This document shows, in pieces, positions 1-5,371 of a stretch of DNA of 8,546 nt; position 1 is the first letter of the stretch, and each line of letters starts with the position of its first letter. The translations under genes were made by a program, and so were the position numbers. This DNA is from an uncultured Oscillospiraceae bacterium (GTDB lineage: Bacteria; Bacillota; Clostridia; Oscillospirales; Oscillospiraceae), in NCBI GenBank assembly GCA_934591725.1, contig CAKTPR010000091.1, positions 1 through 8,546 on the forward strand, read 5' to 3'. The notes under the pieces are model-generated. The model did not search any database. It was not told the origin of the DNA and worked only from the letters and a program-made list of their open reading frames with translations.

Positions 1-2
1 AT

Positions 3-77
3 GGCCCGTTGGTCAAGTGGTTAAGACACCGCCCTTTCACGGCGGTAACATGGGTTCGAGTCCCGTACGGGTCACCA
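3..77 (+). tRNA. tRNA-Glu (anticodon TTC), CCA encoded
   Basis: A full cloverleaf can be drawn. The acceptor stem pairs 3-9 with 67-73, with one G-U pair at 4/72. The anticodon stem CCGCC/GGCGG (29-33/41-45) encloses the loop CTTTCAC, which places anticodon TTC at 36-38 and reads Glu codons GAA/GAG. The T arm holds GGGTTCGAGTCCC, the discriminator base is A74, and CCA is encoded at 75-77. The D-loop sequence GGTCAAGTGGTTAAGA is typical of bacterial tRNA-Glu. Its promoter, and any tRNA genes upstream, lie outside the window. A strong terminator begins two bases after the CCA, so this is the last gene of its transcript. The 3' part of the gene is repeated at 327-351. Confidence 0.97.
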
Positions 78-82
78 CGTCG
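58..82 (+). repeat. Direct repeat copy 1: tRNA-Glu 3' end
   Basis: These 25 bases run from the T-loop side of the T stem through CCA and five bases beyond. They recur exactly at 327-351. This copy is part of the intact tRNA gene. Confidence 0.92.
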
Positions 83-115
83 TCGCAAGCTTCGTATCGC
101 TTGCGACGACTTTTT
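79..115 (+). terminator. Intrinsic terminator of tRNA-Glu
   Basis: A perfect 12-base-pair stem (79-90 with 99-110) carries an 8-base loop and is followed directly by TTTTTA. It begins right after the encoded CCA, so it ends the tRNA transcript. Confidence 0.9.
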
Positions 116-151
116 ATGCTTTGCATCAAAAGTCATCTCGCGCTCACTCCG

Positions 152-179
152 CTGCTCCTCCTCTCCAAATCGAACCCGC
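152..179 (+). repeat. Direct repeat copy 1 of CTGCTCCTCCTCTCC unit
   Basis: 28 bases beginning CTGCTCCTCCTCTCC match 446-473 with two differences, at an offset of 294. With the 25-base tRNA repeat (offset 269) this shows that a larger unit, [tRNA 3' end + spacer + this hairpin arm], occurs twice. The spacers in between have diverged. Confidence 0.85.
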
Positions 180-199
180 TCCGCTGGGCTTCGATTTGG
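165..199. other. Stem-loop
   Basis: CCAAATCGAA (165-174) pairs perfectly with TTCGATTTGG (190-199). CCC/GGG can extend the stem if C189 is bulged. Only a short T-rich stretch follows, so this is a weak terminator at best. Confidence 0.6.
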
Positions 200-206
200 T
201 TCCTTG

Positions 207-236
207 TCAGTCCGCCTTTGGTGGACTGATTTCTTT
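207..236 (+). terminator. Terminator-like hairpin
   Basis: TCAGTCCGCC (207-216) and GGTGGACTGA (220-229) form a 10-base-pair stem with one G-U pair and a TTT loop. TTTCTTTT follows. There is no evident gene just upstream except the tRNA, so this may be a backup terminator or part of the repeat unit. Confidence 0.6.
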
Positions 237-243
237 TGTATAT

Positions 244-346
244 CTCCCGCGGGACTCGAAGGGAGCGGGAGTGAATGACGTGCCGGGGGCACGTCAGAGC
301 CGCGACCTGGCTCGCCCACAGGCGAGGAGTCCCGTACGGGTCACCA
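244..346 (+). other. Structured element ending in an orphan tRNA 3' end
   Basis: Dense nested inverted repeats: CTCCCGC/GCGGGAG (244-250/265-271); TGACGTGCC/GGCACGTCA with a GGG loop (276-284/288-296); GAGCC/GGCTC (297-301/309-313), competing with CTCGCC/GGCGAG (311-316/321-326). An outer stem CGGGACTC/GAGTCCCG (250-257/327-334) would close the later hairpins into a multi-branch fold and competes with the first. The element ends with the duplicated tRNA acceptor strand and CCA (344-346). It could be a folded RNA, a mobile repeat, or a relic. I recall similar sequence near tRNAs in related genomes, but could not check this. Confidence 0.5.
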
Positions 347-351
347 CGTCG
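327..351 (+). repeat. Direct repeat copy 2: orphan tRNA-Glu 3' end
   Basis: Exact 25-of-25 match to 58-82, at an offset of 269 bases. It contains the 3' half of the T stem, the 3' acceptor strand, CCA and the next five bases CGTCG, but no tRNA 5' part precedes it. Instead the upstream sequence GGGACTC at 251-257 can pair with its GAGTCCC. Two readings fit: a tandem duplication whose tRNA body has decayed, or a core site left by integration into a tRNA 3' end. The central CCCGTACGGG (331-340) is itself a perfect palindrome. Confidence 0.9.
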
Positions 352-402
352 GAGCAAAGTCCGCTCCTCTTGGCTTCAAGTTGGTTTGTTACGTTCTTTT
401 AC

Positions 403-440
403 ACTGCGGCCCACTCCGTTGGGCTCGCAGTTTATTTTTT
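403..440 (+). terminator. Terminator-like hairpin
   Basis: ACTGCG/CGCAGT (403-408/426-431) continues into GCCCA/TGGGC (409-413/420-424) with T425 bulged, loop CTCCGT. TTATTTTTT follows. It is placed after the second tRNA 3' copy as the first terminator is placed after the first. Confidence 0.7.
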
Positions 441-445
441 GTGTT

Positions 446-473
446 CTGCTCCTCCTCTCCGAATCAAACCCGC
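446..473 (+). repeat. Direct repeat copy 2 of CTGCTCCTCCTCTCC unit
   Basis: Second copy of the 152-179 unit, with substitutions at two positions (A to G and G to A). As in copy 1, it forms the left arm of a hairpin whose right arm contains TTTGAT. Confidence 0.85.
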
Positions 474-508
474 CTATGGATTGGCTTTGATCCAGTTTTT
501 ATTTCTTT
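463..508 (+). terminator. Weak terminator-like hairpin
   Basis: ATCAAA (463-468) pairs with TTTGAT (486-491), followed shortly by TTTTTATTTCTTT. The stem is short, but it is the counterpart of the stronger stem-loop at 165-199. Confidence 0.4.
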
Positions 509-529
509 AATTCCTTTTAATTTTTTTCT

Positions 530-547
530 TAATAATCCGGGTTATTA
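530..547. promoter_or_regulatory. Inverted repeat over a candidate -10 region
   Basis: TAATAA and TTATTA flank TCCGGG, giving a perfect 6-6-6 inverted repeat. Its right arm overlaps TATTAT (543-548), a possible -10 box for the small gene downstream. No good -35 box is seen, only T-rich DNA. An operator is possible, but this is inference from symmetry and position. Confidence 0.3.
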
Positions 548-604
548 TACAGACACATCAAGGGAACGACCTGATGAAAAACAAAAAATCAAATCCGTTC
601 AAGA

Positions 605-609
605 AAGGA
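605..609 (+). promoter_or_regulatory. Ribosome binding site deciding the start at 619
   Basis: AAGGA lies 9 bases before the ATG at 619 and only 3 before the ATG at 613, so 619 is the better-spaced start. Confidence 0.55.
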
Positions 610-618
610 ATTATGAAT

Positions 619-891
619 ATGAATAACCTGCTCAACAAATACGAGGCTCTCGAGTCCGCTCTCCGTTACATTGACCTTGACCCCAACGCCGTCCGCGTTA
701 TCTCTGTCAGCCTTTGCGGCGCGCATTATGAAGTCGTACTCCGCAGCGACTGGATGGAGTATGACTGCTTCGTCGGCTGCGTGAGCGGCAACGTTGCGGG
801 GCTTGACTACTTCCCCCATGTCGACGCCGACGAGCTTGACGGCACCCCCTGCGACGAATACCTCGGCGCAGCCGAAGAGCTCGCTGCGTAA
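619..891 (+). CDS. Small acidic protein of unknown function (90 aa)
   Basis: I do not recognise this protein. It is short, acidic and soluble-looking, with no signal peptide or membrane segment. It has a helical N-terminus (NKYEALESALRYIDLD), a middle likely to be beta strand (VRVISVSLCGAHYEVVLRSD), four cysteines (in SLCG, YDCF, VGCV and TPCD), and an acidic C-terminus. ATGs at 574 and 613 are in frame. The one at 574 also has an AGGGA upstream, giving 105 residues, but codons 574-612 are AT-rich (AAA, AAC, TCA) unlike the GC-rich body, so I favour 619 with AAGGA nine bases upstream. Codon use in the body (CTC, CGC, GTC) matches the neighbouring genes, which supports real coding. It stands alone between the tRNA region and a chain of hairpins. 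Confidence 0.7.
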   Translation: MNNLLNKYEALESALRYIDLDPNAVRVISVSLCGAHYEVVLRSDWMEYDCFVGCVSGNVAGLDYFPHVDADELDGTPCDEYLGAAEELAA

Positions 892-922
892 TACATCCTC
901 TTCTTTCCATCCACCATTCACA

Positions 923-958
923 GCACAAAGCACCTGTCAGCCGACAGGTGCTTTGTGC
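923..958. terminator. Perfect 16-bp stem-loop (hairpin 1 of 4)
   Basis: GCACAAAGCACCTGTC (923-938) pairs fully with 943-958 around the loop AGCC. No T tract follows, so its role as a simple terminator is unsure. It lies 31 bases after the small gene's stop codon. Confidence 0.7.
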
Positions 959-990
959 AGACTGTCAAAAAAGCATTTTTGCCAGTCTGC
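957..990. other. Stem-loop (hairpin 2 of 4)
   Basis: GCAGACTG/CAGTCTGC (957-964/983-990) continues after one mismatch into CAAAAA/TTTTTG (966-971/976-981), loop AGCA. It shares its first two bases with the end of hairpin 1, so the two adjoin or compete. Confidence 0.6.
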
Positions 991-993
991 TTG

Positions 994-1030
994 AAAATCT
1001 GAACTTTCAAAAAAAGTTCAGATTTTATTC
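994..1030 (+). terminator. Perfect 14-bp stem-loop with T-rich tail (hairpin 3 of 4)
   Basis: AAAATCTGAACTTT (994-1007) pairs fully with 1013-1026, loop CAAAA. The right arm ends in TTTT and continues ATTCTTATT, so it can end plus-strand transcription of the small gene. The minus-strand reading also ends in TTTT. Confidence 0.7.
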
Positions 1031-1039
1031 TTATTGGAC

Positions 1040-1070
1040 GTGAAAGACACCCCTCCTGGGTTTCTTTCAC
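1040..1070. terminator. Stem-loop (hairpin 4 of 4)
   Basis: GTGAAAGA/TCTTTCAC (1040-1047/1063-1070) and ACCC/GGGT (1049-1052/1058-1061) form 12 pairs around one mismatch, loop CTCCT. It is the first hairpin reached by transcripts of the minus-strand beta-helix gene, but lacks a clear T tract on that strand. Confidence 0.55.
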
Positions 1071-1136
1071 CGTATCTTCCTTCCCGTAACTTTAGCTGTC
1101 TGCGGGTTCTTTGACACGCTCTTGTGCATTACTGCT

Positions 1137-2801
1137 TTATGCCGTTTGTTCCTTGCCATCAACAATAGCTGTGCTGCCATAGAGCTGAAAGTCCGGGCCG
1201 CCGTTATCGTGGATATCGCAGTTATCGAACACGGCGTTACTGTCATTGAGCGTGACTGCACCGTATTCGCAGTCGTATATCTCGGTATTGCTGACGTTCA
1301 TATCGGTGCAGCTGCTTGCGGTGATGCCCATGATGCCGCAGCCGAAGAGCGCGCAGCCGTCGATCGTCGCGTCATCGCACAGGTCAAAGTACAGAACGCC
1401 GCCCGTGCAGTAGCCTTTCTCCTCGGTGTGCCCCGCTGTGAAGCCGCGGAGCGTTAGGCCGGAGCATCTTTCAAAGCCGAGCACATCCGCATAGCGCGGT
1501 ACGGCGGCAATAGTGACGCTCTCCGCGCCCGCACCCTCAATGGTCAGCCCGTCAACGCCGGTTATGACAAGGCTCGGCCCGTCCCAGCGCAGATCCCAAT
1601 GATAGCGCTCAGTCTTGGATACACCGTAGCCTGCGGCGGTGCTGAGATCATAGGTGCCGGGTTCGAGATATATAATCGTATCCGGAGCGATGGCAGCGAG
1701 GAACTCATCCACGGTCGTGACGTGCACCTTGCCGTCCTCGCTGACGGCCACATCCGGTGTGCCGGCCACCTCAGGGACATAAGCGTTCCAGACGGCGTTC
1801 TCCGTTTTCTGCATTTCCTGAAGCTCACTGTAAGTATAGACGTTTCCATCGGGATCGACAGCCTTGCTGTTTTCATAAAGGCTGCCGAGCTTTTCCATAT
1901 CTGCGTACCAGTCGATGATGTCATTGTCCCCGAGTGCGCAGCCCTCGACCGTGACCGGGACAAGCTCAGAAGCGAACATATCGCGGAACTTATTGCCGCT
2001 GACCTCACAGCCGCCGATATATACGCCGCTCGAACGGGAGCTGTTGAAGAAGACGTCTCCGCTGCTGTCGCGTATGGTGCTGTTGAGCAGGGCGAACTTG
2101 TCGCTGTCGATCGTCCTGAACATGCCAAACTCGGCGGTGATGCCGTGGAAATCGCAGTTATCAAAGCTGACGTTTTTGCTGTCGTATATAAACGCCGCGC
2201 CCTGCGAGCAGTTCCATATCTCGGAGCCGGTGACGGCGACATCCTCGCAGCCGTAGGTCGTGACGCCCTCGGTGCCGCAGCCGTAGAGCGAGCAGCCGTC
2301 TACCGTCACTCCCTTGGTATTTTCAAAGCACAGCACGCCTCCGGAGCAGTACGCGCCGTCGGTATGCCCGGCGGTGAAGCCCTCAAGCGCGATGTCCTCG
2401 CAGTCGATAAAGTGAAGGACGTTCACCCAGCGCGGCTCGGTGACGATGCAGGTATCGCGGTTTGCGGCGCGTATGGTAAGGCCGGTGACGTTTTCGATGA
2501 CAAGCTCCGCGCCGTCGCCGGTGTCCCAGCGGTAATATCCGGAGCCGCTGCCCGTACCGTAGTCAGACGCCTCGGTGAGCATATAGCGCTGGCCGGTAAG
2601 CTCGATCACCGTGTTCGGCGCGATGGCGGCAAGCAGCTCATCCACAGTCGTGACCTCTGTCACAGGCCGGCCGTTCTCCGTCTTCGGTGCGGGAGACTCA
2701 GTCGGCTCAGTCTCCGCCGCGTGGGAGGCAGGCGTCTCGCCGCAGGCGGCGAGTGAAAAGAGCATTATCACTGCGATCATCAAACTAAGAAGCTTTTTCA
2801 T
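1137..2801 (-). CDS. Lipoprotein with two tandem parallel beta-helix modules (554 aa)
   Basis: A secreted, lipid-anchored surface protein. Residues 1-20 are a lipoprotein signal (MKKLLSLMIA, hydrophobic core, lipobox LAAC with Cys20), followed by a Pro/Thr/Glu-rich linker to about 46. Two homologous modules follow (about 50-216 and 361-528). Each starts VTTVDE(L/F)LAAIAP(N/D)T, contains GFTAGHT and then short repeats such as VTVDGCSLYGCG, typical of right-handed parallel beta helices (pectate lyase / NosD / polysaccharide-binding folds). Aligned cysteines 170/483, 175/488, 185/498 and 198/511 suggest a stacked cysteine ladder. No catalytic site can be named. Carbohydrate binding or breakdown is a family-level guess; adhesion is an alternative. 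The upstream AGAGAG is only a weak RBS, but the lipobox fixes the start. Large open frames on the opposite strand are shadows. Confidence 0.88.
   Translation of the reverse strand: MKKLLSLMIAVIMLFSLAACGETPASHAAETEPTESPAPKTENGRPVTEVTTVDELLAAIAPNTVIELTGQRYMLTEASDYGTGSGSGYYRWDTGDGAELVIENVTGLTIRAANRDTCIVTEPRWVNVLHFIDCEDIALEGFTAGHTDGAYCSGGVLCFENTKGVTVDGCSLYGCGTEGVTTYGCEDVAVTGSEIWNCSQGAAFIYDSKNVSFDNCDFHGITAEFGMFRTIDSDKFALLNSTIRDSSGDVFFNSSRSSGVYIGGCEVSGNKFRDMFASELVPVTVEGCALGDNDIIDWYADMEKLGSLYENSKAVDPDGNVYTYSELQEMQKTENAVWNAYVPEVAGTPDVAVSEDGKVHVTTVDEFLAAIAPDTIIYLEPGTYDLSTAAGYGVSKTERYHWDLRWDGPSLVITGVDGLTIEGAGAESVTIAAVPRYADVLGFERCSGLTLRGFTAGHTEEKGYCTGGVLYFDLCDDATIDGCALFGCGIMGITASSCTDMNVSNTEIYDCEYGAVTLNDSNAVFDNCDIHDNGGPDFQLYGSTAIVDGKEQTA
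1218..1721 (-). repeat. Beta-helix module 2 (residues about 361-528)
   Basis: Second copy, from VTTVDEFLAAIAPDT to FDNCDIH. The first lines of the module are closest to module 1, while the segment after the signature Tyr/Trp block differs more. That pattern fits an old in-gene duplication rather than a recent one. Confidence 0.8.
2154..2654 (-). repeat. Beta-helix module 1 (residues about 50-216)
   Basis: First copy of an internal duplication, from VTTVDELLAAIAPNT to FDNCDFH. It aligns with module 2 at an offset of 311-313 residues. The two share GFTAGHT, the YC(S/T)GGVL block and the DGC(S/A)L(Y/F)GCG block. Confidence 0.8.
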
Positions 2802-2909
2802 GGAAATTCTCTCTTTCGTTATCTGGCAGAAATTGCCTGTTTATATCTGTAAGACGGCCCCGTGCTGTTTTTGTTTCCGCACTTGCCGCCGATTCAGCAA
2901 ATCTTAAGC

Positions 2910-2924
2910 TTTCTTCAGAAGAAA
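2910..2924. promoter_or_regulatory. Palindrome TTTCTTC-A-GAAGAAA in divergent spacer
   Basis: A perfect 7-1-7 inverted repeat lies between the two divergently transcribed lipoprotein genes, 25 bases upstream of the -35 box at 2949. No T tract follows, so it is more operator-like than terminator-like. The regulator is unknown. I could not find a convincing promoter for the minus-strand gene here. Confidence 0.3.
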
Positions 2925-2948
2925 TCACGGAAAACGCGCAGAAATGTT

Positions 2949-2977
2949 TTGACAAATCGCGAACTATAGTTTACAAT
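2949..2977 (+). promoter_or_regulatory. Near-consensus sigma-A promoter for the 210-aa lipoprotein
   Basis: TTGACA (2949-2954), a 17-base spacer, then TACAAT (2972-2977). The predicted start near 2984 leaves about 60 bases of leader before the start codon at 3045. Eleven of twelve hexamer bases match the housekeeping consensus, so constitutive expression is likely. Confidence 0.82.
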
Positions 2978-3030
2978 AAGGTTACACATTTTAGAGCGTG
3001 TATCAGTATGTGTTATAAATCTTTATATGA

Positions 3031-3036
3031 AAGAGG
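3031..3036 (+). promoter_or_regulatory. Ribosome binding site deciding the start at 3045
   Basis: AAGAGG stands 8 bases before ATG 3045. The in-frame ATG at 3027 lies upstream of this site and lacks a purine-rich sequence of its own. Confidence 0.75.
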
Positions 3037-3044
3037 TTAACGAT

Positions 3045-3677
3045 ATGAAGAAGAATGTTATCGCACTGGCTCTTATAATAGTCATGCTGTTTTCGCTGTC
3101 CGCCTGCGGCAGCAAGGATGAAACTCCCGCCGCGACCGAAGCTCCCGGCCAGTCCGTTTCCGTGGACGACCTTCCCGTCGCCACTCCCGGCGCTCCCGCG
3201 GTTCCGGAATCCGGCATAACCACCTATGTCAGCGAGGTCAACGGCATAAGCTTTGACTATGACGTGCAGTATGTTGCAATGACCAATCAGGCCGGCAACG
3301 CAATAATCTATGCCGGAGACAGCACCGACCTGCCCTTCTGCACCGTTTCCCTGATTCCGATGACCGACGCTGAGTCGTATCTCAAGGAGATGGCTGCGGC
3401 TTCCGAGATAGAGCTGGGCAAGAACCTTCAGACCAAGGCCGGCGACCCGACCAAGGTCGACTTCGGCGACAGGGATATCTGCTACATCTACTACACCTAC
3501 AAGGATAAGGATGCCGGCGGCACCGTCGCCTGCGCATACTATGCCGAGAACCTTGAGGACGGCAGCGTTGTCGTCTACAATTCCACTGCGCTTGAGGATC
3601 AGGCCGATGTTGTCAACGGCATACTCAAGCTCGCGATAGAGACCTTCCACATCGCCGCCGACGGCACGAACGTGTAA
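3045..3677 (+). CDS. Putative lipoprotein of unknown function (210 aa)
   Basis: The start at 3045 gives a clean lipoprotein signal: MKKNVIALAL, hydrophobic core, lipobox LSAC with Cys21. An in-frame ATG at 3027 would add six polar residues and has no RBS. A Pro/Ala/Ser-rich linker (about 22-58) tethers a folded domain of about 150 residues (about 60-205). The domain has alternating strands (ISFDYDVQYVAM, CTVSLIPM, ICYIYYTYKD, SVVVYNSTAL) and closing helices (DAESYLKEMAAASE, VVNGILKLAIETFHI). That order resembles PsbP-like or small alpha/beta lipoprotein domains of Firmicutes, but this is only a resemblance. It would sit on the outer face of the membrane. Its promoter is strong and its terminator is shared with the convergent ABC-F gene. 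Confidence 0.85.
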   Translation: MKKNVIALALIIVMLFSLSACGSKDETPAATEAPGQSVSVDDLPVATPGAPAVPESGITTYVSEVNGISFDYDVQYVAMTNQAGNAIIYAGDSTDLPFCTVSLIPMTDAESYLKEMAAASEIELGKNLQTKAGDPTKVDFGDRDICYIYYTYKDKDAGGTVACAYYAENLEDGSVVVYNSTALEDQADVVNGILKLAIETFHIAADGTNV

Positions 3678-3699
3678 AAAGCAATACCGGTAACTTAAA

Positions 3700-3736
3700 A
3701 GCGCGCTGCAAATATCTTGCAACGCGCTCCTTTTTT
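3700..3736. terminator. Shared bidirectional terminator
   Basis: 3700-3711 pairs with 3717-3728 (11 pairs, one mismatch, loop ATATC), followed by CCTTTTTT for the plus-strand lipoprotein gene. On the minus strand the stem is followed by TTTT, so it can also stop the ABC-F gene, whose stop codon overlaps the plus-strand T tract. Confidence 0.85.
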
Positions 3737-5342
3737 ATTCCCTCGCTCCGGTTTCGAGGTCGGAGATGTGCATGTACTCATCGTAGGTGCAGACGCGGTC
3801 GATGATGCCGTCGTCTGTGATCTCGATGATCCTGTTGGCGACGGTCTGCGTGAGCTGATGGTCGTGGCAGGAGAAGATGATGTTGTACTTGAAGGCCTCA
3901 AGGCCGTTGTTTAGCGCGGCGATGCTCTCAAGGTCGAGGTGGTTCGTCGGCTGGTCGAGCACGAGGAAGTTCGCGCCGGAGAGCATCATGCGGCTGAGCA
4001 TGCACCTGACCTTCTCGCCGCCGGAGAGCACCTTGACGCTCTTATAGACATCGTCCCCGGAGAAGAGCATACGTCCGATGAAGGTGCGCAGATAGCTCTC
4101 GCGCTTGTCGGAGGAGAACTGGCGCATCCAGTCGATGAGGTCATAGTCGCAGTTTTCAAAATAGCTGTTGTGATCCTTGGGGAAATAGGCCGTGGTGATG
4201 GACGCGCCCCACTTGACGCTGCCGGAATCCGGCTCCTCCTCGCCCATGATGATCTTATAGAGCATCGTCACGGCAAGCTCGTTCTTGCCGACGATGGCGA
4301 TCTTATCGTCCTTACCGACGATGAAGCTTACGTTATTGAGCAGCTTCACGCCGTCGACGGTCTTGCTGACCTCGGTGACAAAGAGCCTGTCCTTGCCCGG
4401 CTCGCGCTCGGCCTTGAAGCCGACCCACGGATAGCGCCGGTTCGACGCAGGCAGCTCTTCGACGGTGATCTTATCGAGGAGCTTGCGCCTTGACGTGGCC
4501 TGACGGGACTTGGACTTGTTCGCAGAGAAGCGCGCGATGAAGGTCTGCAGCTCCTGTATCTTCTGCTCGGCCTTCTTGTTCTGGTCGCGGATGAGCTTCT
4601 GGATGAGCTGGCTGGATTCGTACCAGAAGTCGTAGTTGCCGACGTACATTTTGATCTTGCCGTAGTCGATATCCACGATGTGGGTGCAGACGTTATTGAG
4701 GAAGTACCGGTCATGGCTCACGACGAGCACCGTGCCCTCATAGTCCATGAGGAAATCTTCGAGCCATACGACGCTCGCAAGGTCGAGGTTATTCGTCGGC
4801 TCGTCGAGCAGGATAACGTCCGGGTGGCCGAAGAGCGCCTGCGCGAGCAGCACCTTTACCTTGAGGCGCGGGTCTATCTCGCGCATGAGGCTCTGGTGCA
4901 GCGCGGTGTCAACGCCCAGTCCCTGAAGGATACGCCCGGCGTCGCTCTCGGCCTCCCAGCCGCCGAGCTCGGCGAACTCCTCCTCAAGCTCCGCGGCACG
5001 TATGCCGTCCTCGTCGGAGAAATCCGGCTTATCGTATATCGCGCTCCTCTCCTTGCCGCAGTCATAGAGCCGCTGGTTGCCCATGATGACGGTGTCGAGC
5101 ACGGAGTAATCGTCGTACAGGCTCTGGTTCTGCTTGAGCACCGACATACGCTGCTTCGCGTCGAGCGTGACGCTGCCGCTTGTCGGTTCGAGCTCACCGG
5201 AGAGGATCTTTATAAAGGTAGACTTGCCCGCGCCGTTTGCCCCGATGATGCCGTAGCAGTTGCCGGGAGTAAATTGCAGGTCTACGCGCGAAAACAGCAC
5301 GGACGAGCCGAACTGCATGGAGAGGTCATTTACAGAAAGCAT
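3735..5342 (-). CDS. ABC-F family ATPase, YkpA/YbiT type (535 aa)
   Basis: A cytosolic protein with two ABC ATPase domains and no membrane segment. ABC-F proteins bind the ribosomal E site and act in translation. Domain 1 (about 1-225) has Walker A GANGAGKST (34-42), Walker B VILLDEPTNNLD (176-187, Glu181) and switch His210, but its signature is eroded (IDPRLKVKV for LSGGxKxR). The linker at about 240-300 is charged and helical (YESSQLIQKLIRDQNKKAEQ), like the P-site tRNA-interaction motif. Domain 2 (about 320-520) has an intact LSGGEKVR (439-446) and His493, but its P-loop reads GKNELAVTM (Val358 for Lys) and its Walker B ends DQPTNHLD (Gln464 for Glu). Length and motifs fit YkpA/YbiT (about 530-540 aa). 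GGAG sits 7 bases before the start. The leader is only about 23 bases, with no room for the attenuator of resistance-type ABC-Fs, so a housekeeping role is likely. Confidence 0.93.
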   Translation of the reverse strand: MLSVNDLSMQFGSSVLFSRVDLQFTPGNCYGIIGANGAGKSTFIKILSGELEPTSGSVTLDAKQRMSVLKQNQSLYDDYSVLDTVIMGNQRLYDCGKERSAIYDKPDFSDEDGIRAAELEEEFAELGGWEAESDAGRILQGLGVDTALHQSLMREIDPRLKVKVLLAQALFGHPDVILLDEPTNNLDLASVVWLEDFLMDYEGTVLVVSHDRYFLNNVCTHIVDIDYGKIKMYVGNYDFWYESSQLIQKLIRDQNKKAEQKIQELQTFIARFSANKSKSRQATSRRKLLDKITVEELPASNRRYPWVGFKAEREPGKDRLFVTEVSKTVDGVKLLNNVSFIVGKDDKIAIVGKNELAVTMLYKIIMGEEEPDSGSVKWGASITTAYFPKDHNSYFENCDYDLIDWMRQFSSDKRESYLRTFIGRMLFSGDDVYKSVKVLSGGEKVRCMLSRMMLSGANFLVLDQPTNHLDLESIAALNNGLEAFKYNIIFSCHDHQLTQTVANRIIEITDDGIIDRVCTYDEYMHISDLETGARE

Positions 5343-5371
5343 ATAAAAACTCCGTTCAAAGTAGTGCTCCC

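Larger units (their letters stand above)
78..573. other. Hairpin-rich intergenic region, no convincing gene
   Basis: About 500 bases between the tRNA and the small protein gene. It holds at least six strong inverted repeats, several followed by T runs, plus two pairs of direct repeats. Open frames cross it on both strands, but none has a good RBS, their proteins are low-complexity (rich in Ser, Arg and Pro), and they read straight through the hairpins and T tracts. I therefore treat the region as non-coding. It may be the remains of a duplicated tRNA 3' region, a decayed insertion, or a family of tRNA-associated structured repeats. Confidence 0.7.

Noticed and set aside
327..351. A second tRNA gene ending at the orphan CCA
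   Set aside because: Upstream sequence has no D arm, anticodon arm or matching 5' acceptor strand, so no functional tRNA can be drawn.
121..510. Open frame of 129 codons through the hairpin region
   Set aside because: It reads through several stem-loops and T tracts and one tRNA 3' copy. The product is low-complexity and no RBS precedes the ATG.
78..510. CRISPR array or integron attC sites, suggested by repeats and hairpins
   Set aside because: There are only two copies of each repeat, at 269 and 294 bases apart, with no regular spacers, no cas genes and no integron integrase.
1599..2756. Long plus-strand open frame (385 codons) opposite the beta-helix gene
   Set aside because: It is antisense to a protein with a clear signal peptide and internal repeats. 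Its Ala/Val/Asp-rich sequence has no domain pattern and no RBS; GC-rich third positions keep the opposite strand open.
3003..3722. Minus-strand open frame opposite the 210-aa lipoprotein
   Set aside because: The plus strand has a strong promoter, RBS and lipobox. The antisense frame crosses the terminator and promoter leader and has no domain pattern.
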